Source of the DNA: Phytobacter ursingii
GTDB taxonomy: Bacteria; Pseudomonadota; Gammaproteobacteria; Enterobacterales; Enterobacteriaceae
Assembly (NCBI GenBank): GCA_901456055.1
Contig: CABDWT010000004.1
Location: 310,001 to 374,000, forward strand
Length of the DNA stretch: 64,000 nt
Reading direction: 5' to 3'
Below, in pieces: positions 38,557 through 46,312 of the stretch. Below the pieces are notes generated by a model that had not been told where the DNA came from, ran no database searches, and saw only the letters and a program-made list of their open reading frames with translations. A program made the translations under genes and the position numbers. Position 1 is the stretch's first letter. Every line of letters begins with the position of its first letter.

Positions 38557-38982
38557 ATGGACGCTAATCAGGTGATTTTATCCGTTTTAACTAAGCATGA
38601 CCTTTTCTATCTTAAAAACAGATATTTACAGATGCGGAAAAATGCGCGGGCGGCGGCAGAACGCCGAAACGAACGAGAACATTTACCCTTTGTTATTCTG
38701 AGCCTTGCGGATTTTTGTTCAAGTGGCATCGTCATGTTTTCATCGATCGGTTTTATCTTTATTATTTATGCTTTTTTTCAGGGTGAAGTATTGAAAGGTC
38801 TAATTTGTAGTGGCATTACATTTATAATGATTATTCTTTGCTTTTTATACGTCGGCGTCAGACATACCAGGTTTCCATGCATACTTGCTTTAAAAATTTT
38901 AATAATCAGGGCGAAATGTTTGAGGTATAAAATTCCGGTTCCGCAAAGACTCCCTGATGACTGGGAAATTTATCCTATATAG
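38557..38982 (+). CDS. Small two-helix membrane protein, paralogue 2 (putative immunity protein)
   Basis: 141 residues. Residues 1-56 equal paralogue 1 except Ser44 to Pro. The hydrophobic middle is quite different (GIVMFSSIGFIFIIYAFF, LICSGITFIMIILCFLYVG), then the shared tail KIPVPQRLPDDWEIYPI returns. The pattern of conserved ends and a replaced core is typical of immunity genes that diversify with their toxins or by recombination. Confidence 0.8.
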   Translation: MDANQVILSVLTKHDLFYLKNRYLQMRKNARAAAERRNEREHLPFVILSLADFCSSGIVMFSSIGFIFIIYAFFQGEVLKGLICSGITFIMIILCFLYVGVRHTRFPCILALKILIIRAKCLRYKIPVPQRLPDDWEIYPI

Positions 38983-39143
38983 TGAGCAAAGGCTTTTTAA
39001 GTCGATATTCGCCTTTTAGAATGTTGCCTTAAATTTTTGCCGCGAGGCGTTATTCTGAAATGAATTCAGGTGTTGGTTTCAACGAAGATGCTTTTTTTAA
39101 GCTGTATTAAGCATCAGCAAAAGGACAGGCCAGGAGAATGTAC

Positions 39144-39572
39144 ATGGACGCTAATCAGGTGATTTTATCCGTTTTAACAAAGAAGGATCTTTTCTATCTT
39201 AAAAACAGATATTTACAGATGCGGAAAAATGCGCGGGCGGCGACAAGGCACCAAAATGAAAGGGAGCGTTTACCCTTTGTTATTCTGAGTCTTGCAGAGT
39301 TTTGTTCAAGTGGTAACTTCCTGTTTTTAGTAGTGTTCGTTTCCGCAATTGCTAATGCTGTATTTCGGGATGAAATTATAAAAGGTCTTATTATTACTGG
39401 GTTTATAATTATAATAACTTTTTTTGGATTTTTATACGTCGACGCCAGGCAAACCAGATTTCCGTCTATGCTTATTTTAAAAATGTTCTTAATCAGGGTG
39501 AAATGTTTGAGATATAAAATCCCGGTACCGCAAAGTCTTCCTGATGACTGGGAAATCAACTGGTCCATATAG
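39144..39572 (+). CDS. Small two-helix membrane protein, paralogue 3 (putative immunity protein)
   Basis: 142 residues from MDANQVILSVLTKKDLFYLK; an ATG at 39138 arose by one base change in the leader and is ignored because copies 1 and 2 lack it. More diverged from the other copies (AATRHQNERERLPF), with helices NFLFLVVFVSAIANAVF and LIITGFIIIITFFGFLY, and an altered end, DDWEINWSI. It converges with the effector gene, with four bases between stop codons; as the copy next to the effector it may be the cognate one. Confidence 0.8.
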   Translation: MDANQVILSVLTKKDLFYLKNRYLQMRKNARAATRHQNERERLPFVILSLAEFCSSGNFLFLVVFVSAIANAVFRDEIIKGLIITGFIIIITFFGFLYVDARQTRFPSMLILKMFLIRVKCLRYKIPVPQSLPDDWEINWSI

Positions 39573-39576
39573 TCGA

Positions 39577-40413
39577 CTAAGGCTGTCCATATCGATATTC
39601 CTCATCGATAAAGGTGGCCTTAAATTTTTTCAGCGAGTCGCCAACCTGATAAATTTTCAATGGCGTTGGTTTTAATGAGAATGTGTTTCTGAAGTCCTGC
39701 GAAACGGCTTTATAAAGCCGTCCGGTGCCGGGTTTGTCTCCCAAGGAGCGTAACGCCAGCGAATTTTTATTGGGAACGATTTTCATACCGGAATAGGCTG
39801 CATAGGCGGTAACGGTAAAGTCTACTGAGCTATAAGCAAGGTAGACTTCATCAATATCATAGCCCATTTTTTGGGCAATAAAGCGATAGATGTCACGTAT
39901 TTTTCCTGGTTCCTGCCGATCGTAAAACAAAGGTGAAACACTTTCAAAAATATTATTGGCACCATGAGTAGCTAATACCACGCTTATGCCTTTTATTCGT
40001 TTTGAATGGACCGTATTGCCAAACTTATAAACACTCAGCGCACCAAAAATCTGCCCAAAGCCGGAAACAACCCCTCCGGCAATCTTAGCGTATTTTAAGA
40101 TACCTTGATCCTCAAATATATCGGTGATGATATACTTGTGATAATCGCCTCGCCGCAGGCTCTGATACTCTTTTTCAGCTAGCTCGAACTCAAACTTAAG
40201 CTCATTGATTAACCTGATTCGTTCATTTATATCAAAGGTACTGTTAAATCGACGAGTGATATCGATGATGACATTTTCGATCTCCTGAATATAATCCATT
40301 CTTGATATCGATGAATCTATAAAAAATACCGAGGCCAGGTTTGCTACACGGCGAAGCGCTAACGCGTACTGTTCCAGATCCCGCCTTAAATAACTGATCG
40401 CTGCTGTTCCCAT
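39577..40413 (-). CDS. DUF4225-like protein, putative type VI secretion effector
   Basis: 278 residues. The first half is helical and charged (RRDLEQYALALRRVANL, ENVIIDITRRFNSTFDINER). A hydrophobic Gly-rich segment follows, IAGGVVSGFGQIFGALSVYKF (near residue 130). The motif VLATHGANNIFESVSPLFYDR and the region after it resemble DUF4225 proteins, as far as I can recall the family. The gene follows hcp directly: the hcp stop TAA is the codon just before this ATG in the same frame, and AAGGA in the hcp end gives a ribosome site eight bases away. No catalytic motif is recognised. Context suggests an antibacterial cargo of Hcp. Confidence 0.75.
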   Translation of the reverse strand: MGTAAISYLRRDLEQYALALRRVANLASVFFIDSSISRMDYIQEIENVIIDITRRFNSTFDINERIRLINELKFEFELAEKEYQSLRRGDYHKYIITDIFEDQGILKYAKIAGGVVSGFGQIFGALSVYKFGNTVHSKRIKGISVVLATHGANNIFESVSPLFYDRQEPGKIRDIYRFIAQKMGYDIDEVYLAYSSVDFTVTAYAAYSGMKIVPNKNSLALRSLGDKPGTGRLYKAVSQDFRNTFSLKPTPLKIYQVGDSLKKFKATFIDEEYRYGQP

Positions 40414-40893
40414 TTAAAATATCCTTTCTTCCCAGAGGCTCCATGCGCTTGTCCCTGCAGCAACATGCTCCCATACCACCGATTCATAGACAAAGGAGAC
40501 GCTCTCCTGAGGTTGGCTGTCATTATGGGTGAGGGAATTAGGATAATAAAAACGAATATGATTTATTTTTGCTTTGACAAGTTTTAGTTGGAAATAATTT
40601 TCCATGCCTCCGCCACGGCTTGAACGATAAAAATTAAAAAGACATTCAAGCTCTTCATTTTTACTTATGGCATTGGCTAACAGTGGCGTGGACTTATCGA
40701 TGGGCTTTCTGATTTCAACTGGCTGCATTAATACATTTTGTTCACGCGTTATCTCGCTGGTTAATTCATAGATGAAGATTTCATCCTCATGCATCAATTG
40801 ATAACTATTGCCAATGGATTTCTGTGTTGAACACCCTTCGGAAATCAATCCTTGCTGCGAGCCCTGAAGAGAAAGATAAATAATGTTTGCCAT
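40414..40893 (-). CDS. Hcp-family type VI secretion protein (YhhZ N-domain-like)
   Basis: 159 residues, normal Hcp length. Family features: MANIIYLSLQGSQQGLISEG start, HEDEIFIYELTSEI, PVEIRKPIDKSTPLLANAI, and NYFQLKLVKAKINHIRFYY with the ESVSFVYESVVWEH strand. Hcp forms the hexameric tube of the type VI system and carries effectors inside it. AGGAGG is seven bases before the ATG. E. coli has yhhZ, an Hcp-like domain fused to a toxin, at this same place; here the Hcp part is separate. No other type VI structural gene is in the window, so it is an orphan cluster. Confidence 0.85.
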   Translation of the reverse strand: MANIIYLSLQGSQQGLISEGCSTQKSIGNSYQLMHEDEIFIYELTSEITREQNVLMQPVEIRKPIDKSTPLLANAISKNEELECLFNFYRSSRGGGMENYFQLKLVKAKINHIRFYYPNSLTHNDSQPQESVSFVYESVVWEHVAAGTSAWSLWEERIF

Positions 40894-41001
40894 TTTAGCC
40901 TCCTGCTAAAAATATTTATTTACTCTTTTTATTGGCGCCGTGTCCAGAACAGATTAAACATTTATTTTATGAATAGATTTATAAATAATATTTATGTACC
41001 T

Positions 41002-41037
41002 AAAAAACCTTCTCTCTCTTTTTCAAAAGAGAGAGAA
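41002..41037 (-). terminator. yhhY terminator
   Basis: On the minus strand a stem of 13-bp arms (41037-41025 with 41022-41010, CT-repeat rich) is followed by GG and six Ts (41007-41002). It separates yhhY from hcp. Confidence 0.82.
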
Positions 41038-41042
41038 AGGGA

Positions 41043-41531
41043 TTATTTTATCCGCGCCATAAAATAGGCATCAATATACTCGCCGTTGCGCAGAGCGAAG
41101 CGCTTTCCGGTGCCTTCAATTTTAAAACCAAACTTCTGATACAGCGTCAACGCCGGGGCATTATCAACGAAGACGGTCAGTTCAATACGTTCTATTCGCA
41201 GCCAGTTGTCGCACAGATTGACCATTTCATGCATCAACGCACTGCCAACGCCGCGCCCCTGTTTTTCGGCTGAAACGCCAATACCAAAAGTGGCAACGTG
41301 GCCGCGCCGGGGGTTTTCCATGATATCCAGAGCCAGGTGTCCGACGACCTCTTTATCAAGACAGGCGACGAGATGGCGTCGGCCTGGTTTGACGGCGGCC
41401 CTTTCTTGCCACATTGCCATAGAAGGATGAGGAATTTGTAGCGTGTCGTGATACACCCCAGGATGTGAATTGATATGGCGTAATGCTTCTGCATCGCTGG
41501 CTTCAATATGGCGTATCACAATGTCACTCAT
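41043..41531 (-). CDS. yhhY: GNAT N-acetyltransferase YhhY
   Basis: 162 residues from MSDIVIRHIEASD at 41531, as in E. coli; the open frame continues upstream to 41696 but that part is antisense to ryhB. Acetyl-CoA loop: VSAEKQGRGVGSALMHEMVNLC (about 84-105). E. coli YhhY acetylates some amino acids and analogues and gives resistance to certain amino acid derivatives. A Fur box lies about 100 bases upstream. Confidence 0.95.
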   Translation of the reverse strand: MSDIVIRHIEASDAEALRHINSHPGVYHDTLQIPHPSMAMWQERAAVKPGRRHLVACLDKEVVGHLALDIMENPRRGHVATFGIGVSAEKQGRGVGSALMHEMVNLCDNWLRIERIELTVFVDNAPALTLYQKFGFKIEGTGKRFALRNGEYIDAYFMARIK

Positions 41532-41632
41532 TCCTTTTTTCCTCTGTTGGTGAAGTTGCCTCTTCAACATCATGGACTTTGCAAAGTGCGTCAACTGCCA
41601 TTTTTTGCAAAAAAGGGGTAGACAAGTGCGAA

Positions 41633-41647
41633 TGATAATGATTATTA
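41633..41647. promoter_or_regulatory. Fur box of ryhB
   Basis: TGATAAT-G-ATTATTA matches the 7-1-7 Fur motif (TGATAAT-N-ATTATCA) with one mismatch. It ends seven bases before the ryhB 5' end, so it covers the promoter, as in E. coli. Confidence 0.9.
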
Positions 41648-41654
41648 TTGCCAT

Positions 41655-41744
41655 GCGTTCAGGGAAACCGATACGGTAATCCTGAAAGCACGACATTGCT
41701 CACATTGCTTCCAGTATTTCTTAGCCAGCCGGGTGCTGGCTTTT
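41655..41744 (+). ncRNA. ryhB: Iron-starvation small RNA RyhB
   Basis: 90 nt, the E. coli length. The central target-pairing region is identical to E. coli (CCTGAAAGCACGACATTGCT, then CACATTGCTTCCAGTAT), and the terminator GCCAGCCGGGTGCTGGC with a T-run is conserved. The 5' stem-loop (nt 4-27) is different, with ACCG-ATA-CGGT as its stem. When iron is scarce Fur leaves the promoter, and RyhB with Hfq shuts down iron-using protein mRNAs. It lies between yhhX and yhhY as in E. coli, but with a bactofilin gene inserted on the yhhX side. Confidence 0.96.
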
Positions 41745-41747
41745 TTT

Positions 41748-42389
41748 TTACCTGCGTTTTTCCTCAACCTTTTTGCTTACACTATCCGTAGTGGCGTCGA
41801 GTACCAGCCCTACAACGTTCGTCTGTTCATGCCGTGGGGCACGCAGTTCTGCCTGGCCGGTAAAGGTGCCACCCTGCTTTACGCTCAGCGAGTGATAGGC
41901 GAGCGTGCCGGTTAACGTACCGTTTTCGGCAATATCTACCGCATCACCTGTACACTGACCTGTCACGGTGCCGTCGATAATCAGTTCCTGACAGTTAATA
42001 TTCCCATCAACCCGTCCTTCACGCATGACGTTGACCAGACTCTCTTTTACGTTGATATCTCCCCGTACGCTGCCATAAACATAAACCGGGCTGGATGAGG
42101 TGATATTGCCTTCAAGGTGAACATCGCTGGCGATCACCGTACGAGTCTCTTTCTGCGCCGGATGTTGATTATCGGGGGAGGGCGTGGTGACGATTGCGCC
42201 CTGGTTTTCGCTGTTTTTATGTTTTTTGAACATACCTGTTATTAATCCTCTGAGGATAAAAGCGCTAAAGAAGGCAAAAGCCAGCAGTCCTGCGCTTTTT
42301 GCCAGCGTTGATGCGCCAACGCACCATGCCAACAGCGCAAACAACCAGACCAGAAGGGTGATGTTTAGCAGGAGATATTTTCTGTCCAT
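41748..42389 (-). CDS. Membrane-anchored bactofilin (polymer-forming cytoskeletal protein)
   Basis: 213 residues. Two hydrophobic helices at the N-terminus (LLLNITLLVWLFALLAWCVG, and SAGLLAFAFFSAFILRGLI) are followed by a polar linker and a bactofilin domain at about 85-190, a beta-helix with six-residue rungs (VHLEGNITSSSPVYVYGSVRG, DINVKESLVNVMREGRVDGN). Bactofilins self-assemble and scaffold envelope proteins. The gene is not at this site in E. coli K-12. Its stop codon overlaps the end of the ryhB T-tract on the other strand (41748-41749). Confidence 0.9.
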   Translation of the reverse strand: MDRKYLLLNITLLVWLFALLAWCVGASTLAKSAGLLAFAFFSAFILRGLITGMFKKHKNSENQGAIVTTPSPDNQHPAQKETRTVIASDVHLEGNITSSSPVYVYGSVRGDINVKESLVNVMREGRVDGNINCQELIIDGTVTGQCTGDAVDIAENGTLTGTLAYHSLSVKQGGTFTGQAELRAPRHEQTNVVGLVLDATTDSVSKKVEEKRR

Positions 42390-42687
42390 GCATAATTCCC
42401 TGGGCCGCTTTCCATTGCAGTCAGCGTCATGCGCGGCTGACCTGTTATCGCGAGAAACATCCTGCTTTTCGCGGCACTTTTATCAGCAATTTGGGCGAAG
42501 AGATCAAGATGTGATAGGGGATTTTAAGAATGGAAGTGGTTGTTTATTCTGCTTTTATAATTCCAGAATATAGATGGTAAGGTTGCTATGCTGTGGCTGA
42601 ATATCTTGTTCATTGATGGCGGCGGTTTTTATCCGTGAGTGTCTTGCGCTAAGGTTTAAGGCTGCGACGCTAAACAAGGACAGCATT

Positions 42688-43725
42688 ATGACTCTGCATT
42701 GCGCATTTATCGGCTTTGGTAAAAGTACCACCCGCTACCACCTCCCTTACGTTCTCAATCGCAAAGATACCTGGCATGTGGCGCATATCTTTCGCCGCCA
42801 TGCGAAACCGGAAGAACAGCAGCCGCAGTATCAGCATATTCACTTCACCAGCGATCTTGATGAGGTTCTTAATGATCCGCAGGTCAGGCTGGTCATTGTT
42901 TGTACCCACGCGGACAGCCATTTTGAGTATGCGAAACGGGCGCTGGAAGCCGGGAAAAATGTGCTGGTTGAGAAGCCATTCACCCCGACGATTGCCGAAG
43001 CAGTGACTCTCTTTGAACTGGCGAAAAGTAAAGGTCTGATCGTTACGCCGTATCAGAATCGCCGCTTTGACTCCTGTTTTTTGACGGCCAAAAAAGCCAT
43101 TGAAAGCGGCAAGTTAGGCGAAATTGTTGAAGTAGAGAGCCATTTTGATTACTACCGCCCGGTTGCAGAAACGAAACCGGGCCTGCCGCAGGACGGATCG
43201 TTCTATGGTCTTGGCGTGCATACGATGGATCAAATTATTTCACTGTTTGGTCGCCCGGACCATGTGGCATATGACATTCGTAGCCTGCGTAACAAGGCCA
43301 ATCCGGATGATACCTTTGAAGCTCAGCTCTTTTATGGCGACCTGAAAGCTATCGTGAAAACCAGCTACCTGGTTAAAATCGACTATCCGAAGTTTATTGT
43401 CCATGGCCGCAAAGGATCATTCATCAAATACGGCATCGACCAGCAGGAGACCAGCCTGAAGGCCAATATCATGCCCGGCGATGCGGGGTTTGCGGCAGAT
43501 GACAGTATCGGTGTGCTGGAGTATGTGAATGACGCAGGTGAAACGGTGCGTGAGGAACTGAAACCGGAAATCGGTGACTATGGACGAGTCTATGATGCGC
43601 TCTATGCCACGCTGACTGCCGGGGCGGATAATTACGTCAAGGAATCTGATGTTCTGACCAACCTGGAGATCCTGGAACGTGCCTTCGAACAGGCCTCTCC
43701 CGCGACGGTAACCCTCGCAAAATGA
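42688..43725 (+). CDS. yhhX: Gfo/Idh/MocA family oxidoreductase YhhX
   Basis: 345 residues, as in E. coli, from MTLHCAFIGFG at 42688. The longer frame to 42613 is not supported. N-terminal Rossmann domain (GFGKSTTRYHLP) and the EKP motif (LVEKPFTP) that binds NAD(P) and orients substrate. The natural substrate is unknown. Confidence 0.95.
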   Translation: MTLHCAFIGFGKSTTRYHLPYVLNRKDTWHVAHIFRRHAKPEEQQPQYQHIHFTSDLDEVLNDPQVRLVIVCTHADSHFEYAKRALEAGKNVLVEKPFTPTIAEAVTLFELAKSKGLIVTPYQNRRFDSCFLTAKKAIESGKLGEIVEVESHFDYYRPVAETKPGLPQDGSFYGLGVHTMDQIISLFGRPDHVAYDIRSLRNKANPDDTFEAQLFYGDLKAIVKTSYLVKIDYPKFIVHGRKGSFIKYGIDQQETSLKANIMPGDAGFAADDSIGVLEYVNDAGETVREELKPEIGDYGRVYDALYATLTAGADNYVKESDVLTNLEILERAFEQASPATVTLAK

Positions 43726-43848
43726 GCGGTCTTCCGCTATTGGAAGTCATTCATTATTTTTGAACAGAGGAGTCAATTTTCACCCTCTATGATTGGTCAG
43801 CGATCGGGTCCACACTTACCCCATCGAAACGAACATGAGGGTGAAAAC

Positions 43849-44544
43849 ATGATTTACTTACGCAAAGCAAACGACCGTGGCCATGCAAATCATGGCTGGC
43901 TGGACTCCTGGCATACCTTTTCGTTTGCCAACTATTACGATGCAAACTTTATGGGTTTTTCTGCACTGCGTGTGATTAATGACGACGTGATTGACGCCGG
44001 GCAGGGGTTTGGTACTCATCCCCATAAAGATATGGAAATCCTGACATATGTACTGCAAGGCGCGGTTGAACATCAGGACAGCATGGGCAATAAAGAGCAG
44101 GTCCCGGCAGGCGAATTCCAGATTATGAGCGCAGGTACCGGCGTGCGGCACTCAGAGTACAACCCGAGCGCTACTGAACCGCTGCGTCTGTACCAGATCT
44201 GGATTATTCCGCAAGAAAATGGCATCACGCCGCGTTATGAACAGCGTCGCTTTGATGCAACGCAGGGCCGCCAACTGGTTCTGTCGCCGGACGCGCGTGA
44301 TGGTTCGCTGAAAGTGCATCAGGACATGGAGCTTTATCGCTGGGCGCTGTTGAAAGATGAGCAGTCTGTGTATCAGGTTTCAGCAGACCGCAAAATCTGG
44401 ATTCAGGTGGTGAAAGGCGAGGTTTCCATTAACGGAACGAAAGCGACCACCAGCGATGGCCTGGCTATCTGGGACGAGCAGGCTCTGTCCATTCATGCCG
44501 ATAGCGACAGCGAAATTTTACTCTTCGACCTGCCGCCAGTTTGA
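43849..44544 (+). CDS. yhhW: Pirin-like quercetin 2,3-dioxygenase YhhW
   Basis: 231 residues, as in E. coli, from MIYLRKANDRG at 43849. Cupin protein with a metal site; His57 and His59 (GTHPHKDMEI) and the later GVRHSEYNPS stretch carry the ligands known in E. coli YhhW. It oxidises quercetin in vitro; the physiological role is unclear. Confidence 0.95.
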   Translation: MIYLRKANDRGHANHGWLDSWHTFSFANYYDANFMGFSALRVINDDVIDAGQGFGTHPHKDMEILTYVLQGAVEHQDSMGNKEQVPAGEFQIMSAGTGVRHSEYNPSATEPLRLYQIWIIPQENGITPRYEQRRFDATQGRQLVLSPDARDGSLKVHQDMELYRWALLKDEQSVYQVSADRKIWIQVVKGEVSINGTKATTSDGLAIWDEQALSIHADSDSEILLFDLPPV

Positions 44545-44646
44545 TCGGGCTTAAATAAATGACGCAACCTTCCGGTTAACACCAGAAGGTTGCGCTTTGT
44601 CCGTGATAAACTGGCCTGATGTTTCCCCGTTTATCAATTCAGGACG

Positions 44647-45642
44647 ATGAAAAAGAAAAGACCCGTACTTCAGGATGTGGCCGATCGCGTTGGCGTGACC
44701 AAAATGACGGTCAGCCGATTTTTACGCAACCCGGAGCAGGTCTCCGTGGCGCTTCGGTCTAAAATAGCGGCTGCACTTGATGAACTGGGCTACATTCCGA
44801 ATCGGGCTCCGGATATCCTCTCCAATGCCACCAGCCGTGCGGTTGGCGTGCTGCTTCCCTCTTTAACTAACCAGGTCTTCGCAGAGGTTCTGCGCGGTAT
44901 CGAAAGCGTGACGGATGCGTTTGGCTATCAAACCATGCTGGCACACTTTGGCTATAAGCCTGAGCTGGAAGAAGAGCGGCTTGAATCCATGCTGTCATGG
45001 AATATCGACGGTCTTATCCTTACTGAACGTACGCATACCCCTCGCACGCTGAAAATGATTGAAGTGGCCGGTATCCCGGTGGTTGAACTGATGGACAGCA
45101 AATCGCCTTGTCTGGATATCGCCGTTGGCTTCGACAACTTTGAAGCGGCACGGCAGATGACGTCAGCCATTATTGAACGTGGTCATCGCCGGGTGGCCTA
45201 CCTGGGCGCACGTCTCGACGAACGTACTATTATCAAACAGAAGGGGTATGAGCAGGCGATGCTTGATGCGGGTCTGACGCCATACAGCGTGATGGTAGAA
45301 CAGTCCTCCTCCTATACCGCGGGCATTGAGCTCATGCGGCAGGCGCGTCGCGAATACTCGCAACTGGACGGAATTTTTTGTACCAACGACGACCTGGCGG
45401 TCGGCGCGGCGTTCGAATGCCAGCGTCTGGGACTCAAAATTCCTGATGATATGGCGATCGCCGGGTTCCACGGTCACGACATTGGTCAGGTAATGGAGCC
45501 GCGTCTGGCGAGCGTGCTTACGCCACGTGAACGCATGGGGCGTATTGGCGCAGAACGCCTGCTGGCGCGCATTCGTGGTGAATCTGTTACGCCAAAATTG
45601 TTAGATTTAGGTTTCACATTGTCACCGGGTGGATCTATTTAG
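44647..45642 (+). CDS. gntR: Gluconate repressor GntR (LacI family)
   Basis: 331 residues. LacI-type helix-turn-helix at 5-26 (LQDVADRVGVTKMTVSRFLR) and a sugar-binding domain. It represses gntKU (and in E. coli also the Entner-Doudoroff edd-eda genes) until gluconate is present. It lies just upstream of gntK, with its own operators between. Confidence 0.97.
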   Translation: MKKKRPVLQDVADRVGVTKMTVSRFLRNPEQVSVALRSKIAAALDELGYIPNRAPDILSNATSRAVGVLLPSLTNQVFAEVLRGIESVTDAFGYQTMLAHFGYKPELEEERLESMLSWNIDGLILTERTHTPRTLKMIEVAGIPVVELMDSKSPCLDIAVGFDNFEAARQMTSAIIERGHRRVAYLGARLDERTIIKQKGYEQAMLDAGLTPYSVMVEQSSSYTAGIELMRQARREYSQLDGIFCTNDDLAVGAAFECQRLGLKIPDDMAIAGFHGHDIGQVMEPRLASVLTPRERMGRIGAERLLARIRGESVTPKLLDLGFTLSPGGSI

Positions 45643-45722
45643 TCTGACAAATTTGAAGTAGCTCACACTTATTCACTTCTGGCACGAATGGTTATTGCTT
45701 ATCCATTATCCCGGCAGGACAA

Positions 45723-45749
45723 TGTTACCGATAACTGTTACCCGTAACA
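45723..45749. promoter_or_regulatory. Tandem GntR operators before gntK
   Basis: GTTACCGATAAC (45724-45735) and TGTTACCCGTAACA (45736-45749) are adjacent palindromes of the GntR type. They lie between the gntR stop and the gntK start. Confidence 0.8.
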
Positions 45750-45778
45750 ATTCACTTTGTACCTGTGGGAGCTACGCT

Positions 45779-46300
45779 TTGAGCACGACTAACCATGATC
45801 ACCACGTCTATGTCCTGATGGGCGTATCCGGCAGTGGTAAATCCGCCGTCGCCAGTGAAGTGGCGCATCAACTCCATGCCGCGTTTCTTGACGGCGACTT
45901 CCTTCATCCACGCGCTAATATCATGAAAATGGCCGCAGGCGAGCCGTTGAATGACGATGACCGCAAACCCTGGTTGCAGGCGCTCAACGATGCGGCCTTT
46001 GCAATGCAGCGTACCAACAAAGTGTCGCTGATTGTCTGTTCGGCGCTGAAAAAGCGTTACCGCGACCTGCTCCGTGATGGTAACCCTAACCTCTCCTTTA
46101 TCTACCTGAAAGGGGACTTCGATGTTATCGAAAGCCGCCTGAAAGCGCGTAAAGGACACTTCTTTAAAACGCAAATGCTGGTGACTCAGTTTGAAGCCCT
46201 GGAAGAGCCGGGTGCGGATGAGCGCGACGTGTTGATCGTGGATATTGACCAGCCACTGGACGGTGTTGTCGCCAGCACAATTGAAGTGATTAACAAATAA
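45779..46300 (+). CDS. gntK: Thermoresistant gluconokinase GntK (TTG start)
   Basis: 173 residues. It phosphorylates gluconate to 6-phosphogluconate with ATP. P-loop GVSGSGKS at residues 15-22. The start is TTG at 45779 (TTGAGCACGACTAACC), with GGGAG (45767-45771) seven bases before it; the residues then match E. coli MSTTNHDHH. An ATG at 45695 would put the GntR operators inside the coding region and is rejected. It is followed 12 bases later by gntU. Confidence 0.95.
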   Translation: MSTTNHDHHVYVLMGVSGSGKSAVASEVAHQLHAAFLDGDFLHPRANIMKMAAGEPLNDDDRKPWLQALNDAAFAMQRTNKVSLIVCSALKKRYRDLLRDGNPNLSFIYLKGDFDVIESRLKARKGHFFKTQMLVTQFEALEEPGADERDVLIVDIDQPLDGVVASTIEVINK

Positions 46301-46312
46301 AGGCAGTTCGTT

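Larger units (their letters stand above)
37947..39572 (+). repeat. Three tandem copies of a gene-plus-spacer unit of about 587 bp
   Basis: Bases 37947-38137 recur at 38534-38724 with a single substitution (38099 T to 38686 C). A third copy starts about 39121 and is more diverged. The 161-base spacers after copies 1 and 2 are also nearly identical, including GATGCTT...AAGCATC arms. Only the middle of each gene has diverged strongly. Confidence 0.92.

Noticed and set aside
39138-39143. Extra upstream ATG for the third membrane paralogue
   Set aside because: It comes from one base change in the leader (ATATAC to ATGTAC) and is absent in the other copies; the conserved start MDANQ is kept.
37970-39572. 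Tandem paralogues as toxin-antitoxin pairs of the classical type
   Set aside because: All three are the same kind of protein; none looks like an antitoxin DNA-binding protein, so an immunity-like role fits better.
41532-41696. N-terminal extension of yhhY to an earlier ATG
   Set aside because: This stretch contains the start of ryhB and the Fur box on the other strand, and E. coli YhhY begins at MSDIVIRH.
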